Source: Gonatopus flavifemur (lineage: Eukaryota; Arthropoda; Insecta; Hymenoptera; Dryinidae). From it: a stretch of DNA of 64,000 nucleotides. The notes under the pieces were generated by a model. It ran no database searches. It saw only the letters and a program-made list of their open reading frames with translations, and was not told the DNA's origin. Shown one piece after another: positions 34,536 to 44,856 of this stretch. The DNA is taken from positions 22,480,001 to 22,544,000 of the forward strand of contig JAFFJZ010000004.1 in the NCBI GenBank assembly GCA_018340375.1, written 5' to 3'. The position numbers and the translations under genes are program-made. Position 1 is the first letter of the stretch; each line of letters begins with the position of its first letter.

Positions 34536-35840
34536 ATCATATCATTACAATAAACGTATTTTTCCTGTACAAAAATTCCGGTTTCATACTTACACACCTG
34601 GTATCTGAAAATAGTGGCCACAGATAAAATGATACATGAAAGAAGTAATCAGTCAAGATGGATCTAATATTCTCACCAAATGGTATGATTCTTCTCTAGT
34701 AACTATGGGATCCAATTATCAGGGTTCTGGCACTCCCGACTCATGTCAGCGTTGGGATGAGAACAACAGGTATATTAACGTGCCAAGACCTGAAGTCATA
34801 CGAAATTATAACGAGAATATGGGAGGAGTGGATAAATTTGACTTCTTGGTATCAATTTATCGATCCTTTATAAGAACTCGTAAATGGATGGTGGGAATGA
34901 TTAGCCATGGTATTGATATGGCAGTTGTCAATTCGTGGTTAGAATATAAACGAGACGCATCGCTCATGAATATACCGAACAAGGAGGTTCTTGGCCTCAT
35001 ACATTTTCGTCAATATTTGGCGGAAAGCTTGATTTTAGCCAGTAAAAATATCCAAAAAAAAGAGGGCGCCCATCAAGTGATTCCCCAGCACCTGTAATTC
35101 CTCGCAAACGTATCGCACAGATCAAACCCATTGAAGATGTTCGTTTTGATAATATGAATCATTCACCTGAATTTGTTGATTCTAAAACTAATTCTCGATG
35201 TAAAAATCCAGGATGCTCAAAGAAAACATTCATCAGATGCGTGAAATATAAGATCTATCTGTGTTGTGGGAGGAATCAAAACTGCTTCTTACAATTCCAT
35301 ACACGAAATTGATATGGAAAACGTTTTGAAAACCAGTGGATGTTTTTAATTTAATTTGATGTTTCAAACGCATCCATATCGCACATCGATATAAATATTT
35401 GATATTTTCATATGTATATATTATTATGAAGATGTGTATTATGTTATTGTACTTTTCCGTATTAAATAAATCATTTTATTTAAAAATTACTTCATCGATA
35501 ATCTATGTCCTTTGAGTCATAGTGTATCATGTATGGGACGATCTGTTTCTCTGCTCTGGATGATCGTATTGGAATGAACTAAACGGCAAAATATTTGTAA
35601 GAACCTCCAGAATACAGATTTCGAATTTTATAATTTTATATTCATTCTTGAAGAAGCTTGTCCGAAAGAGTTGATTTTCATGGAATTCACTTTTCATAAA
35701 ATTTTTTGACACTCCCCCAACAGAAGAAATTCTACTGATCATCCAAATAGACCTCAGTTGAACATTTTAAAAAGACAGGTATATTTCTCATGAGTCCTGT
35801 TAAAATCTGAATAGTTTGATACATTCATCGTTCTGAATTG

Positions 35841-36005
35841 ATCAGGTCCTGATTCGGCTGTCTTGTCGGTTATCACATGATTGAAATACGGATGAGCTAA
35901 GGCAATCCTGATCAGGTCCTGATCAAGATATCTTGACAGTTACCTCACAATTCAAATACAGATGAGTCGAGGCAATCCTGATCAGGTTCTGATAGGAATA
36001 CCATG
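35841..36005. repeat. Tandem repeat, about 70-bp unit, CTGATCAGG type
   Basis: Units start CTGATCAGGTCCTGAT and contain ACGGATGAGCTAAGGCAATC or a close variant; two full units and a partial third. The same CCTGATCAGG word recurs at 31770-31860 and 9960-9990, so it belongs to a dispersed family. Confidence 0.65.
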
Positions 36006-36808
36006 TCTGAGTTACTGAAAGGGAAAATCTGACTGGGACCTGTCAACAATCTTGCGTTACATTGCTGGCAGTTCCTAAACAGGACGACATGTCAGGACCT
36101 GATGAGGTAATTAAAAATTTTCCTTAATCAGGAGTTCCCTATTGCAGCCTTACGAGGGTTATGTTTCCGATAGGGAATTTCCTGTCAAATTTCTACCAGG
36201 GATCATGTTCGATTCCATAAGACTTTTGAATATGTGCTTTGAAAACTCTTGCAGTGAAGTGAAATATTTGACCGGACATTTTTTTGGCAAAATCGTAATT
36301 TTCGATTTTTGGAGGTCGATTACTCCAACAATTTTTTAAGCACACCTCTGCCCTTTATATAGTGTTGTCCGAAGCCTCGAAGTAATAGAAAATCTGAGAA
36401 AATTGACCTCCAATGGATGCGCACGATCCCTACTTGTATGAGTGTCGGACCGGACATTTGTAACTTCAAACTGGTAACACAAGTTTGTGATTTTTTTACT
36501 GACAATTACATCCATGTAATTTGAGTAGCTTGGAGTCTAGGGTATTGAGCTGAACTTTTTAATCACGCGCAGGAATGTTGTGAGTAAGTAAAGTCGTCGA
36601 TCTATAACGGGCTACAAGTCAAAACGTCCGTTTTTCGTATTTTTTTTAATCACTATGAGTTGTATCCGTTTATGAGGACTTCTGTGATCATTTTAAGTTA
36701 TTGTTCCTGTTTTGAGAAGTCTGATCACACATTTTCATGCACAGGGAATTGAATTTTATGCATTGGATCAATTATGAATGACGAGTAACAGAAAAATGAC
36801 ACTTTCTG

Positions 36809-37016
36809 CACGGAAAAAAATGAACTGTTAATTTTACCAGAATTCCGGTTACTATATGGACAGCAAGGAATATCTGTGACTTTTACTGGAATTCTTGTTA
36901 AATTTACCGGAGCCCTTGTTAAATTTGCCGGAGACTTGATTCATTTAACTAGAATTCCGCTTAAAATAGCAGTAATTCTTGCTGTCCATATATTAACCGG
37001 AATATTTTTTTCCGTG
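36809..37016. mobile_element. TA-CACGG family MITE
   Basis: CACGGAAAAAAATGAAC at the left, TTTTTTTCCGTG at the right. The arms share ATATGGACAGCAAG against CTTGCTGTCCATAT and ACCGGAATA words. 208 bp, non-coding. It abuts the ACACTGAGAG repeat copy 2. Confidence 0.72.
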
Positions 37017-37030
37017 TGTGGAAACGTCCT

Positions 37031-37267
37031 AATACATTCCAGTTGTGTGAAGTTTAAAAAGATAGTTATGAAAACAAGTTGGAGTTTGAGTATTCCAACT
37101 ACGTATTTATAATTAACATTACAATGAAAACATAGTTATCGTAATGATGTTTTTTAGTTATGGAAACCACACATAGTCACAGCAACTATAAAAACATAGT
37201 TCCAAAAACAAAATTAAAATGGGTGTCCCTTTTCAGTTGCCGTAACTATGGATGTTCCTCTCAGTGT
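37031..37267 (-). repeat. Dispersed repeat ACACTGAGAG, copy 2
   Basis: Inverted copy of 13958-14211: ATACATTCCAGTTGTGTG to TCCTCTCAGTGT. Identity is high throughout, with scattered substitutions. Confidence 0.75.
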
Positions 37268-39750
37268 ACATCTTCTGAAAATTCCCACAGTGATCTGATC
37301 CATCTCATACGTTTTGAAGATTGCTGTATTTTTTCTTCTCATGTACCATCTCGAAATTAGTGACATTATTCGAAAATTTTGAGAAACTCTTCAAAACCTT
37401 GTCTCAAGGTTGAAATTCAATGTTTCCTCAAAATAATTCGATACTCCGTTGAAATCCAATCGTAAAGCTGATGCGAGATTGCAGTTCGTGAGATCGAGAC
37501 CTCTTCCTTTCCACCAATTCCAAATTTAACTACAACGGCATACGAGGTACGAGGAAATAATCAATCGTGCACTATTAATTTAACGGATATTGCTGCCTTT
37601 ATAGCGGAAACTAATAAGCCGTTAATCGTTATTGCGCGCAAATACTTTGTCAAGGGCAAAGAAAAGTCAAGGTCACAATTCCAAGATTGGATTCAGAAAA
37701 TATCAATGTTTTTTTAATTTTCTCTTTGTTCAAAGCCCTCTTCATCGTATATACGGTATTCAGTTCTCCAGATTCCGGTCTGGCGAATTCTCTCGTTGTA
37801 TTAATTTTCAAAGAGCAAATCATATGCATTTATAAAATATCATACCCCCGCTGTTGTACTCTTATTTATCGTTCACCGTGTGTATAAAGTGGACACGTAT
37901 GTGACGCTCCCGACGAAATTGCATTTTTCTGCCTTTGTACGGTGCGATGGTCATCTATCTACCCAGAAAAATTTAAAACGGGTAGACGCGTGTTCGTTGG
38001 CTGTACCGAAACTCATTAAGAAACTCGTGAATATTCTATCCAAAAACAAATTCCATTGTTCCATATGAAATACGTTGTGCAAAAATAAAAAAAAAAGAAC
38101 CTTGAATGATTGGATTCGTGCGTGTTCGAGATCTTCGATCCAAGGGCAAGTATTGAAATTTTCAGTGAATAATAAACGGCGGAGAAAGCATACTCCCCGC
38201 GACGATAACAACGACATTAGTTACGTTTTACAATTCCATTACGTTTGAAATCAGAAAATATTCCTTCAACAACCATTATTATCACTCTTATATATCTCCC
38301 CGTCTCCCAAGTATTTTTCCCCGCAGAAGGTATTCCTTCGTTCCCTCTTTCATTCCCTCCTTCTCACCCTTTTCACCCCCTCGTACTTATTTACTTACGT
38401 CCATTTTGCTTCGTCGCGTTTCATAAACATCCCCTTTTATTCGGCTGCCGGTCGTTTGTACTACAAATTGCTCTAAGAAGATTTCGACGAGCGGCTTTCT
38501 TGATAGAAATTCAAATCCCGATTTATGGTTCTTCGTTTCATAACGTCGTCAGCAGTTCCCTGCAGCTCGCCGTGCAGTAACTTTCGTTCGAAATATCCTG
38601 TGCACCGAGTACGAGTATCAACCATCATAATTATCTGTCGTTTAATTATTCATGAATAATAGTTCTCCCTATTATCTTTTGTTCTTCTTTTTTTTCCCCT
38701 CTGGTTCTCGTTTCGCGTCGAATACAGAAAATCTTCGAGCTACGGCCGCCGATGTATCGAATTATGAAAATAGAGATAAAAATGGTCGGTGAACTAGACT
38801 GGAGAGGTATTTAAGATTCCGGTAGCGTCATATATGGGCTGATGATACAGCATTAGGTTTATCTATCGTTTATGCAGAAAGAATATAAAATGAGAATTTT
38901 CAACGTTTCAACGTTTCAACGTTGCAACGTGAGAGCGTGGGGCGCTGTGTTTCGCTTACAAATGCGACGTATCATAAAAGCGAAGAATATCGACAAACAA
39001 AACAAGGGATGAGAGGAGAGTGAAGGAGGAAACAGAAGGAGATTTAACGTTCGAGGTGAGAATTCTTGGTTTAAAAAATAAACAAGTCGAATTCTATTCA
39101 CCACGGTGTGTAAATTTAAAATTCTCAATTGAAATTGCAAACGGATTCAATAAATCTCACTTGCTCTCCGAGGTATCAAAAGTCAATTCACATCGATTCG
39201 CATCGATCAATGATAGACATTTCACATGATTTCACATCGGTATGCAAGCACGTATGTATACCTACAAGTATACTTTCAATCAAATGAGACCTTAGATGGA
39301 TGCACGTTATACATGAGAATTACCTTAAGCGGAGTTGACTCGACTGTCGACGCAACACTGCCTCTTTTAACATCGTTCGCTGTGTATATCCTGAGAATCG
39401 TGCCCTTCGGTTACCTTACGGGGCATACCTCTTTCAGCTTTCTGTGAAAAAAAGTAACGTAACCTCACGTGCTACGCATACATATTCAACTTTTTATTTG
39501 AATAATCTCCTCAACCAGAAGGGAAATGTCGGATTGTCCATACGTTTTTGTACCAACGTGAATAAGGTATTAGAATACTGGAAAAGAAATAGAAGAAACA
39601 GGGGTCGCAATCGTTTTGTTGTTGATCAATTACGAGACGATAGGTCCTAGTATTTTTATGAAACTGAGACTGCACAACAAACACATCGTCTGAAACTTTG
39701 CGAAAAACGTTGCATAAGACGTCTTTTAGATGTCTATCAGATATCTTTTG
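37268..39750. other. Unassigned stretch
   Basis: No gene or element recognised. It includes a four-fold 'CAACGTTT' microrepeat at 38900-38930 and pyrimidine-rich tracts at 38300-38400. Open frames here are short and of low complexity. Confidence 0.35.
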
Positions 39751-39756
39751 AAGCAT

Positions 39757-40631
39757 CCCACGTAGAAATTCCGGTACTGAGCCGATGGTGACGAACGGAT
39801 CGGTACTGTAAAGGTATGGGCCACCAACGGTTGTTTGCCGATTGCGGATCGGTACTTAACCGACTTTATTTCAAGTTCGTCTCGGTACGGGTTCGATATT
39901 TGAACCAACCGTTATTGACCACTTTTCCACCAATGTTGGATTAACAACGGCACAATTTTAATACGCAAGCGTTGGCCTCCAACGTTGATTCGGCACCGAA
40001 CCAATGTGAATAAATATCTCGTATACTTTGAGAGAAGACTTGATTGGCCACACTGAAAAAAAGGCAGGTCACAGTTATCAAATGATATTCTTGAAATTGA
40101 CCAATCAAATATTCGATAACATTGATTAAATATCAATAATATCTATTAAATATTCGATTAATTGTTATCGAATATTTGATTGATCATATTCAAAAATATC
40201 ATTTGATGACTGTTACCAGCCTTTTTTTCAGTGCACGTAGAAATGGACAAATGGTCCAATACCGGCTTGATACAGGCTGCTAGTTTGCAACCGTTGGCGG
40301 TCATCCTATGATCCAATAGTAAATTTCACTCTAAATTCCTCCTAGTGTAGAAATTTTGATAATGCATTCAAAACCTTCCAAAGTTACAATAGCGCAAATA
40401 ACGGTTGAGTGACAGTCGTTGGTACTTGACCACCGATCAATACTAGTAGTATAAGTTCTCAATGTCGGAACTACACTGATTTCCAGTACTGAATTGATGT
40501 TGGTAACCGGTACCGGATCAGAGTTATTTGGCGTTATCATTCCGTAGTCCGATCGACACCGGCCGCCAACGGTTGCACGCTGGCAGCCTGTATTGAGCCG
40601 GTACTGGACCATCCGTCAATTTCTACGTGGG
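39757..40631. mobile_element. 875-bp element with CCCACGTAGAAATT termini
   Basis: CCCACGTAGAAATT at 39757 and AATTTCTACGTGGG ending at 40631 are exactly inverted, flanked by AT on both sides. The inside is rich in ACCGGTACC and CAACGGTTG words. It carries the nested hairpin 40051-40233. Confidence 0.78.
40051..40233. mobile_element. Nested 183-bp hairpin MITE
   Basis: CACTGAAAAAAAGGC at the left and GCCTTTTTTTCAGTG at the right are exact inverses; inner arms ATCAAATGATATT and TCAAATATTCGATAAC also pair. Very AT-rich. Inserted in the 39757-40631 element. Confidence 0.8.
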
Positions 40632-41339
40632 ATTGTCTAAAAGATATGTAATAAATAGATACAGGACCGTCTTCCATTGCTTGAAGGCCTTTGGCCTACT
40701 TAGAGTGGAGGCCCATGTAAGGAGACGTAAAGTCTTGAAATTTTTAAAAAACCACTCCAACATTGATCATTATGATTTTTCTTCGGAAGTATTAGCTGAA
40801 TTTAGACATTTTGTTCAAGTAACCTTTCTAAAAAAATATATAAAAATCTTAACGATTCTCTTCGAAGAGGCCCCCCTTTTGCAGGAGGCCCTGGGCTCGG
40901 GCTCGGTGTGCCCTACCTTGAATACCCTGAAAGCATCTCATGCAACATTTTTCGCGAAGTTTTAGACGTTGTATTTTTTAGGTGGCAGGCAGCTATAAAA
41001 CTAGCAGCCGATTGTCATAACTTTTTTCATAAAACGTTTATCAATGATTTAATCACCTGAAACGTTCAGCGGCATGCTGCTTGATCAATTTCTGATGTCA
41101 ACAAAACTTCAACAACGTTAATTTCAGCTTCATCCTATTTTTGGTATTGGCGGCAATTAGCGTCCGAAGCGTATTTGGTATGAGAGCTCATACAGAAATT
41201 TACCATTGGTATAGCCAAAGCTTGGCAAATCAGTATGGCGCAAACCTGGAATGATGACATTGTTTCATGATTTATCATTGTGTTTTTCTAATGGAGTCCC
41301 ATTATTGATGAAAATATAGCAGTGAAATAGCCCAACAAA

Positions 41340-41500
41340 CACCAAACGTCTTAGAGACATGTACAAGATATTTTGAGAGAGTATCTAGAAGATGTCTCTG
41401 AGATATCTAAACGACGTCACAAAAGAAAGATCTTCAAGATATTTCGAAATGATATCTAGTAGATATCTCCAAAAATGTCAGAAACATGTGTTCAAGGTGT
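41340..41500. repeat. Dispersed AGATGTC/GATATCT-rich repeat
   Basis: GATATCTnnAGATGTCTC-type words recur here and at 4465-4700, 39715-39745 and around the hairpin at 46640-46737, suggesting fragments of one family. Limits are approximate. Confidence 0.4.
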
Positions 41501-41510
41501 TTTAAGGACC

Positions 41511-42662
41511 AATGGTCCAATGATGGACCAGGCCTGGCACAAGACCTGCCGAGACTTGTCTTGAACAATTTACCAAACTTGGCCCAGGCTTGGAAATGAC
41601 AAGATCAGGGCAAGCTTGAGCCAGCGGTTTCGCCAGGCCCGGTCGAATTCATTTACCAAGCATCAACCAATGCTTCTTTGATCGCAGATATTGATGGAAA
41701 AAGTAATTGATTCATATTTCAGTTAATGACTTTCTCCCTCAGAATACCGTAGATGAATTATCTTGAAACGATAGAAAAAATGTGACAAGACTGGGACAAG
41801 CTTGTATGGTCGTTAGAAAATTTGCATTCTTTCGAAAATTGATCAACATCGATGGTCTCCAAAATGAGCTGAACATCCTAAAATTCTGTGAAGAGTTCTC
41901 CAAAATTAGTTGATCTCCGTGTATGATTACATTTAAAAGTATCCTATTACCATTGAGGGGATACTAGCGCCGGGACTTTAGTTAAATCTTTCGTGTAAGA
42001 TTTCTCCGCAATACTTGAATATTTTCAAAATATTGCTTTATACAGCATTTCTTGAATGTCTGTGGAAACGCTGTATAGAGCGATATTTTGACAATATTCA
42101 AGTATTTTGGGGAAATCTTACACGGAAAATTTGGCTAATGTCCCAACTTATTGTGAATTATCCCAAAATAGTAGAATGTTTTAATGATTCTCCTTTGCTT
42201 GTACCATGAATACAAAATCTACCCTAAAAGGACACGAGCCGAATAGATCGATTTTAGATTGATTTTTCCCAAGAGAACACGAAGTTCCAAAGAAGGTTCA
42301 ATAGAGGTTCATTGTACGTAAGGCCATGTGATAATTATGCACAAGTCTTTATCCATTGTGAACTCGGAATTCGGTCACTAATTTAAAAAACTATGCCACT
42401 TATGTGGACAACATCGGCTCAAATAATCATTCTAACGAACGCTTGATTTTGACGCTTGTGCCAAGCTTGTACCAAGTGCAATGGCCATTCCAAAGATACA
42501 AACAAATATCCCATGTCTAACTATCCATTGGAAACAGCGGAACAATCATGGAACCAATCATCATGGGTCCAATCATTTTAAACGGAGGTTTGTTCCTGAT
42601 ACACGTACCAATCCTGGGACAAGCTTGGGTTTTTTCCAGTCCTGGCAATACCTGCATGGGTA
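41511..42662 (-). repeat. Dispersed repeat R1, copy C, split by a MITE
   Basis: Reverse complement of copies A and B: the 5' end at 42662 (ACCCATGCAGGTATTGCC) and the other end at about 41511 (GGACCAATGGTCC). The GATACCAGCGCC MITE copy 2 lies inside at 41960. Sequence between 42150 and 42440 diverges from the other copies. Confidence 0.78.
41960..42150. mobile_element. MITE GATACCAGCGCC family, copy 2, nested in R1
   Basis: GATACTAGCGCCGGGAC at the left; inner arms TCGTGTAAGATTTC and AATACTTGAATATT pair with 42080-42140. The right terminus has lost about 14 bp. Core similar to copy 1 (TATAGAGCGATATT in both). Confidence 0.78.
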
Positions 42663-43014
42663 CAAGCAAGGAGATGGGGTATAGGTTCTCAAATAACCAA
42701 TGGTTCTCAATCGACCCAATATTGGTTCACCATGCTTGGCAGCTCAACGTTTCTCCAAGCTTGAGCCACTTGTTGTATTGGCATTTCTTATGAAACATGG
42801 CATTCGTTCTCAAAAAACGAATGGTTTTATATTGGGTGCCACATTTTGCCAAGCTCACACCAGTTGTCATATTGGCATCCACTATGAAACCCGGTGCGTT
42901 CTAAAAGAACCAATGATTGTATATTGAACCAATATTGGTTCGGAATGCTTGGCAGCCCAATATTTTGCCAAGCTAGGGCCACTTGTCAGTATTGGCATTC
43001 CTTAGCTGGGTTTT
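42663..43014 (+). repeat. Dispersed repeat R2, copy 1, three internal subunits
   Basis: Three imperfect subunits of about 115-120 bp each carry AACCAATGGTT, ATTGGTTC, TGCTTGGCAGC, CAAGCT and TATTGGCATTCC-like words. Copy 2 at 61608-61978 has the same three-part build. Non-coding. Confidence 0.75.
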
Positions 43015-44290
43015 GTTTCTATTTTTTATTCACTCCATAATATAGCCTCTTTGTACCAAATGTCCTCGATTTACTCGCGACTTTCAACGCTGTAACTTCT
43101 GACTCGGACATCGCAAAAAACATTCACGAGGGTCATAACCGATAGTTTGAAACCTCGAATGCTGCTCTGAGAAACAGAAACATTACTGTGTAGCGCCCAG
43201 ATGGCGATGATTTCAAATTAGCCATCACCAGCTGGAAAAGGTTGAGAATTTAACTTTCGGAGACAAAATGGGTGATTTTGATCCTCATGAGGGGCATGTC
43301 TCCCTTTCACAAAAACGAAATTATTGCAACCAATGGTCCAGATCTCATCGGTTTCAATAATTTTGTTTTTGTAGAGACGTAGTACGTGTACTTTTTACGT
43401 TCTCTGCCTTCTTTGGAACATTTCTCTCCGACAGAGTTTGTTCATCAAAGACCTTCTTGAAAATTCTAAACGTTCCAGCAGCAGAAATTTCATTTCGTCA
43501 TCAGCAATGAAATCAATACGACGCTTGTCGAGAATCTTTGCAAATCACTCGAATTTATGACTTTTTCTCTTGGAGTATCATCATCTCCGTGAGTTATTCG
43601 ATAAATTCACTGCAGGTCCCGAGATGCGAAACTTTTTACGATCTCCTCGCGATATAAATAGAATGAATTATTGAGTAAAATTGAGAGAGCCCAATGGATC
43701 GTTAAGTTATGCAGGTGTGTAACAAAGAATCGACCCTTTCAAGATCTTTTACTGCAAGGATGTTACTGCCTTGAAGGGAAGAATCGAAATAAGACAAAAT
43801 CTCTAGAATTTCAGATATACCGTGGATATACGTGCTCTCTTAATCCAACCATTCCATTTCCTCTCGCCTCGTAAAATTGATCGTATTTTTTTTCCAAACT
43901 GAATGCATAAAAGTTCAAATTGTTGCATTTTCCGCATAGATCCTGGAAAGGAAAGTGAAGACAAAACGAAAAAGAAAATTACACGCCTTCGTATTTCGTT
44001 GTACGTTTAATAAACGTAATTGGATTCATGATTTTCAATCTTGAACAGAAAACAAGATAATTGAGTTCTTCTAATCTGAATTGTTGATAACAGATCTGTA
44101 ATTTGCGAGTCTGAATGCATCACTTGATATAATCACGTTTATATTCACGAGGGCGAATCTTTCTGAACAATTACCCTTGCTGTCCTTAAACTTCGCGATA
44201 AGGAACAAACTTAGCATAGTTTCACAACCCCTTCTCGTTAATCCTTTTATGTGGAACAGTGATTCTCAATCTTTTACGTGATACAAAAAG
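43015..44290. other. Unassigned stretch
   Basis: No gene or element recognised on either strand. Confidence 0.35.
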
Positions 44291-44500
44291 TACACGCAGA
44301 AAAGCGGAATAGCTGTGGCAGCTACTCAACTTTTCATAGCTATTTATTAGCTACTGAAGTAGAAAAAACGTAGTTTTGATCCAGCTGTGGAATTTTTACT
44401 GCGGCAACTGCATCGCTTACTGTTATCGTTAAATCAAAGAATAGCTCCCGCAGGTAATTTTTATCTGTCAAAACAGTGGGCAATTATTTTTTTCCGTGTA
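44291..44500. mobile_element. TA-CACGG family MITE
   Basis: TACACGCAGAAAAGC at the left and TTTTTTTCCGTGTA at the right, with AGCTGTGGCAGCTACT and AGCTGTGGAAT words inside. 210 bp, non-coding. Confidence 0.62.
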
Positions 44501-44856
44501 AGGTGTCTGTGGGTTGTATCGACCTCGTTGGTTATATCGGCTACCCGAAGTTGATTTCTGTCGGCCACTATTTTCATATACCAGGTGTGTAAGTATGAAA
44601 CCGGAATTTTTGTACAGAAAAAACACGTTTATTGTAATGATATGATACAAAGTAACTTATTCGAAGTATTGTCCGTCGCTATCTATACATTTTTTCCATC
44701 TTTCTGGCAATTTGTGGATTCCGCGCCAAAAGAACTGTTGCTCTCTTGAGGCAAACCAGTCATCGAGCCATTTTCGTACATCTTCGTAAGAAGTAAAGCG
44801 CTGCTCAGCAAGTGCGTGTCCCATCGATGCAAACAAGTAGTAATCGGATGGGGCAA

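Larger units (their letters stand above)
33076..34601 (+). mobile_element. Mariner-type transposon F1, one stop codon from intact, with a nested insertion
   Basis: TIRs CCAGGTGTGTGAGTATGAAA (left) and complement of CCAGGTGTGTAAGTATGAAA (right). The right target TA is at 34602-34603; the left copy reads CA. Without the 238-bp insertion (34298-34535) it is about 1286 bp. It is very similar to F2 at 44.6-48.6 kb, so the family moved recently. It sits inside the piggyBac remnant. Confidence 0.94.
32452..35312 (+). pseudogene. piggyBac-type transposase remnant, interrupted by mariner F1
   Basis: The 5' piece (32452-32583) reads MRRTRSGKHTFKDALLEMID then a TAA and an acidic run, like a piggyBac N-terminus. 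The 3' piece (34636-35312) reads NVPRPEVIRNYNENMGGVDK..RKWMVGM..AVVNSWLEY, the end of the DDE_Tnp_1_7 domain with the GGVDxxD motif. In a second frame it gives the cysteine-rich tail RCKNPGC..CVKYKIYLCC..FHTRN. A homopolymer shift near 35060 separates these. The middle of the transposase, including the first two catalytic Asp, is missing. A TTAA followed by CCCTTTCCG at 31916 could be the left terminus; no right terminus was found. Confidence 0.82.

Noticed and set aside
40627..40965. Plus-strand open frame of 112 codons
   Set aside because: No family motif, starts at the edge of a TIR element and contains a GGCCC-type repeat near its end.
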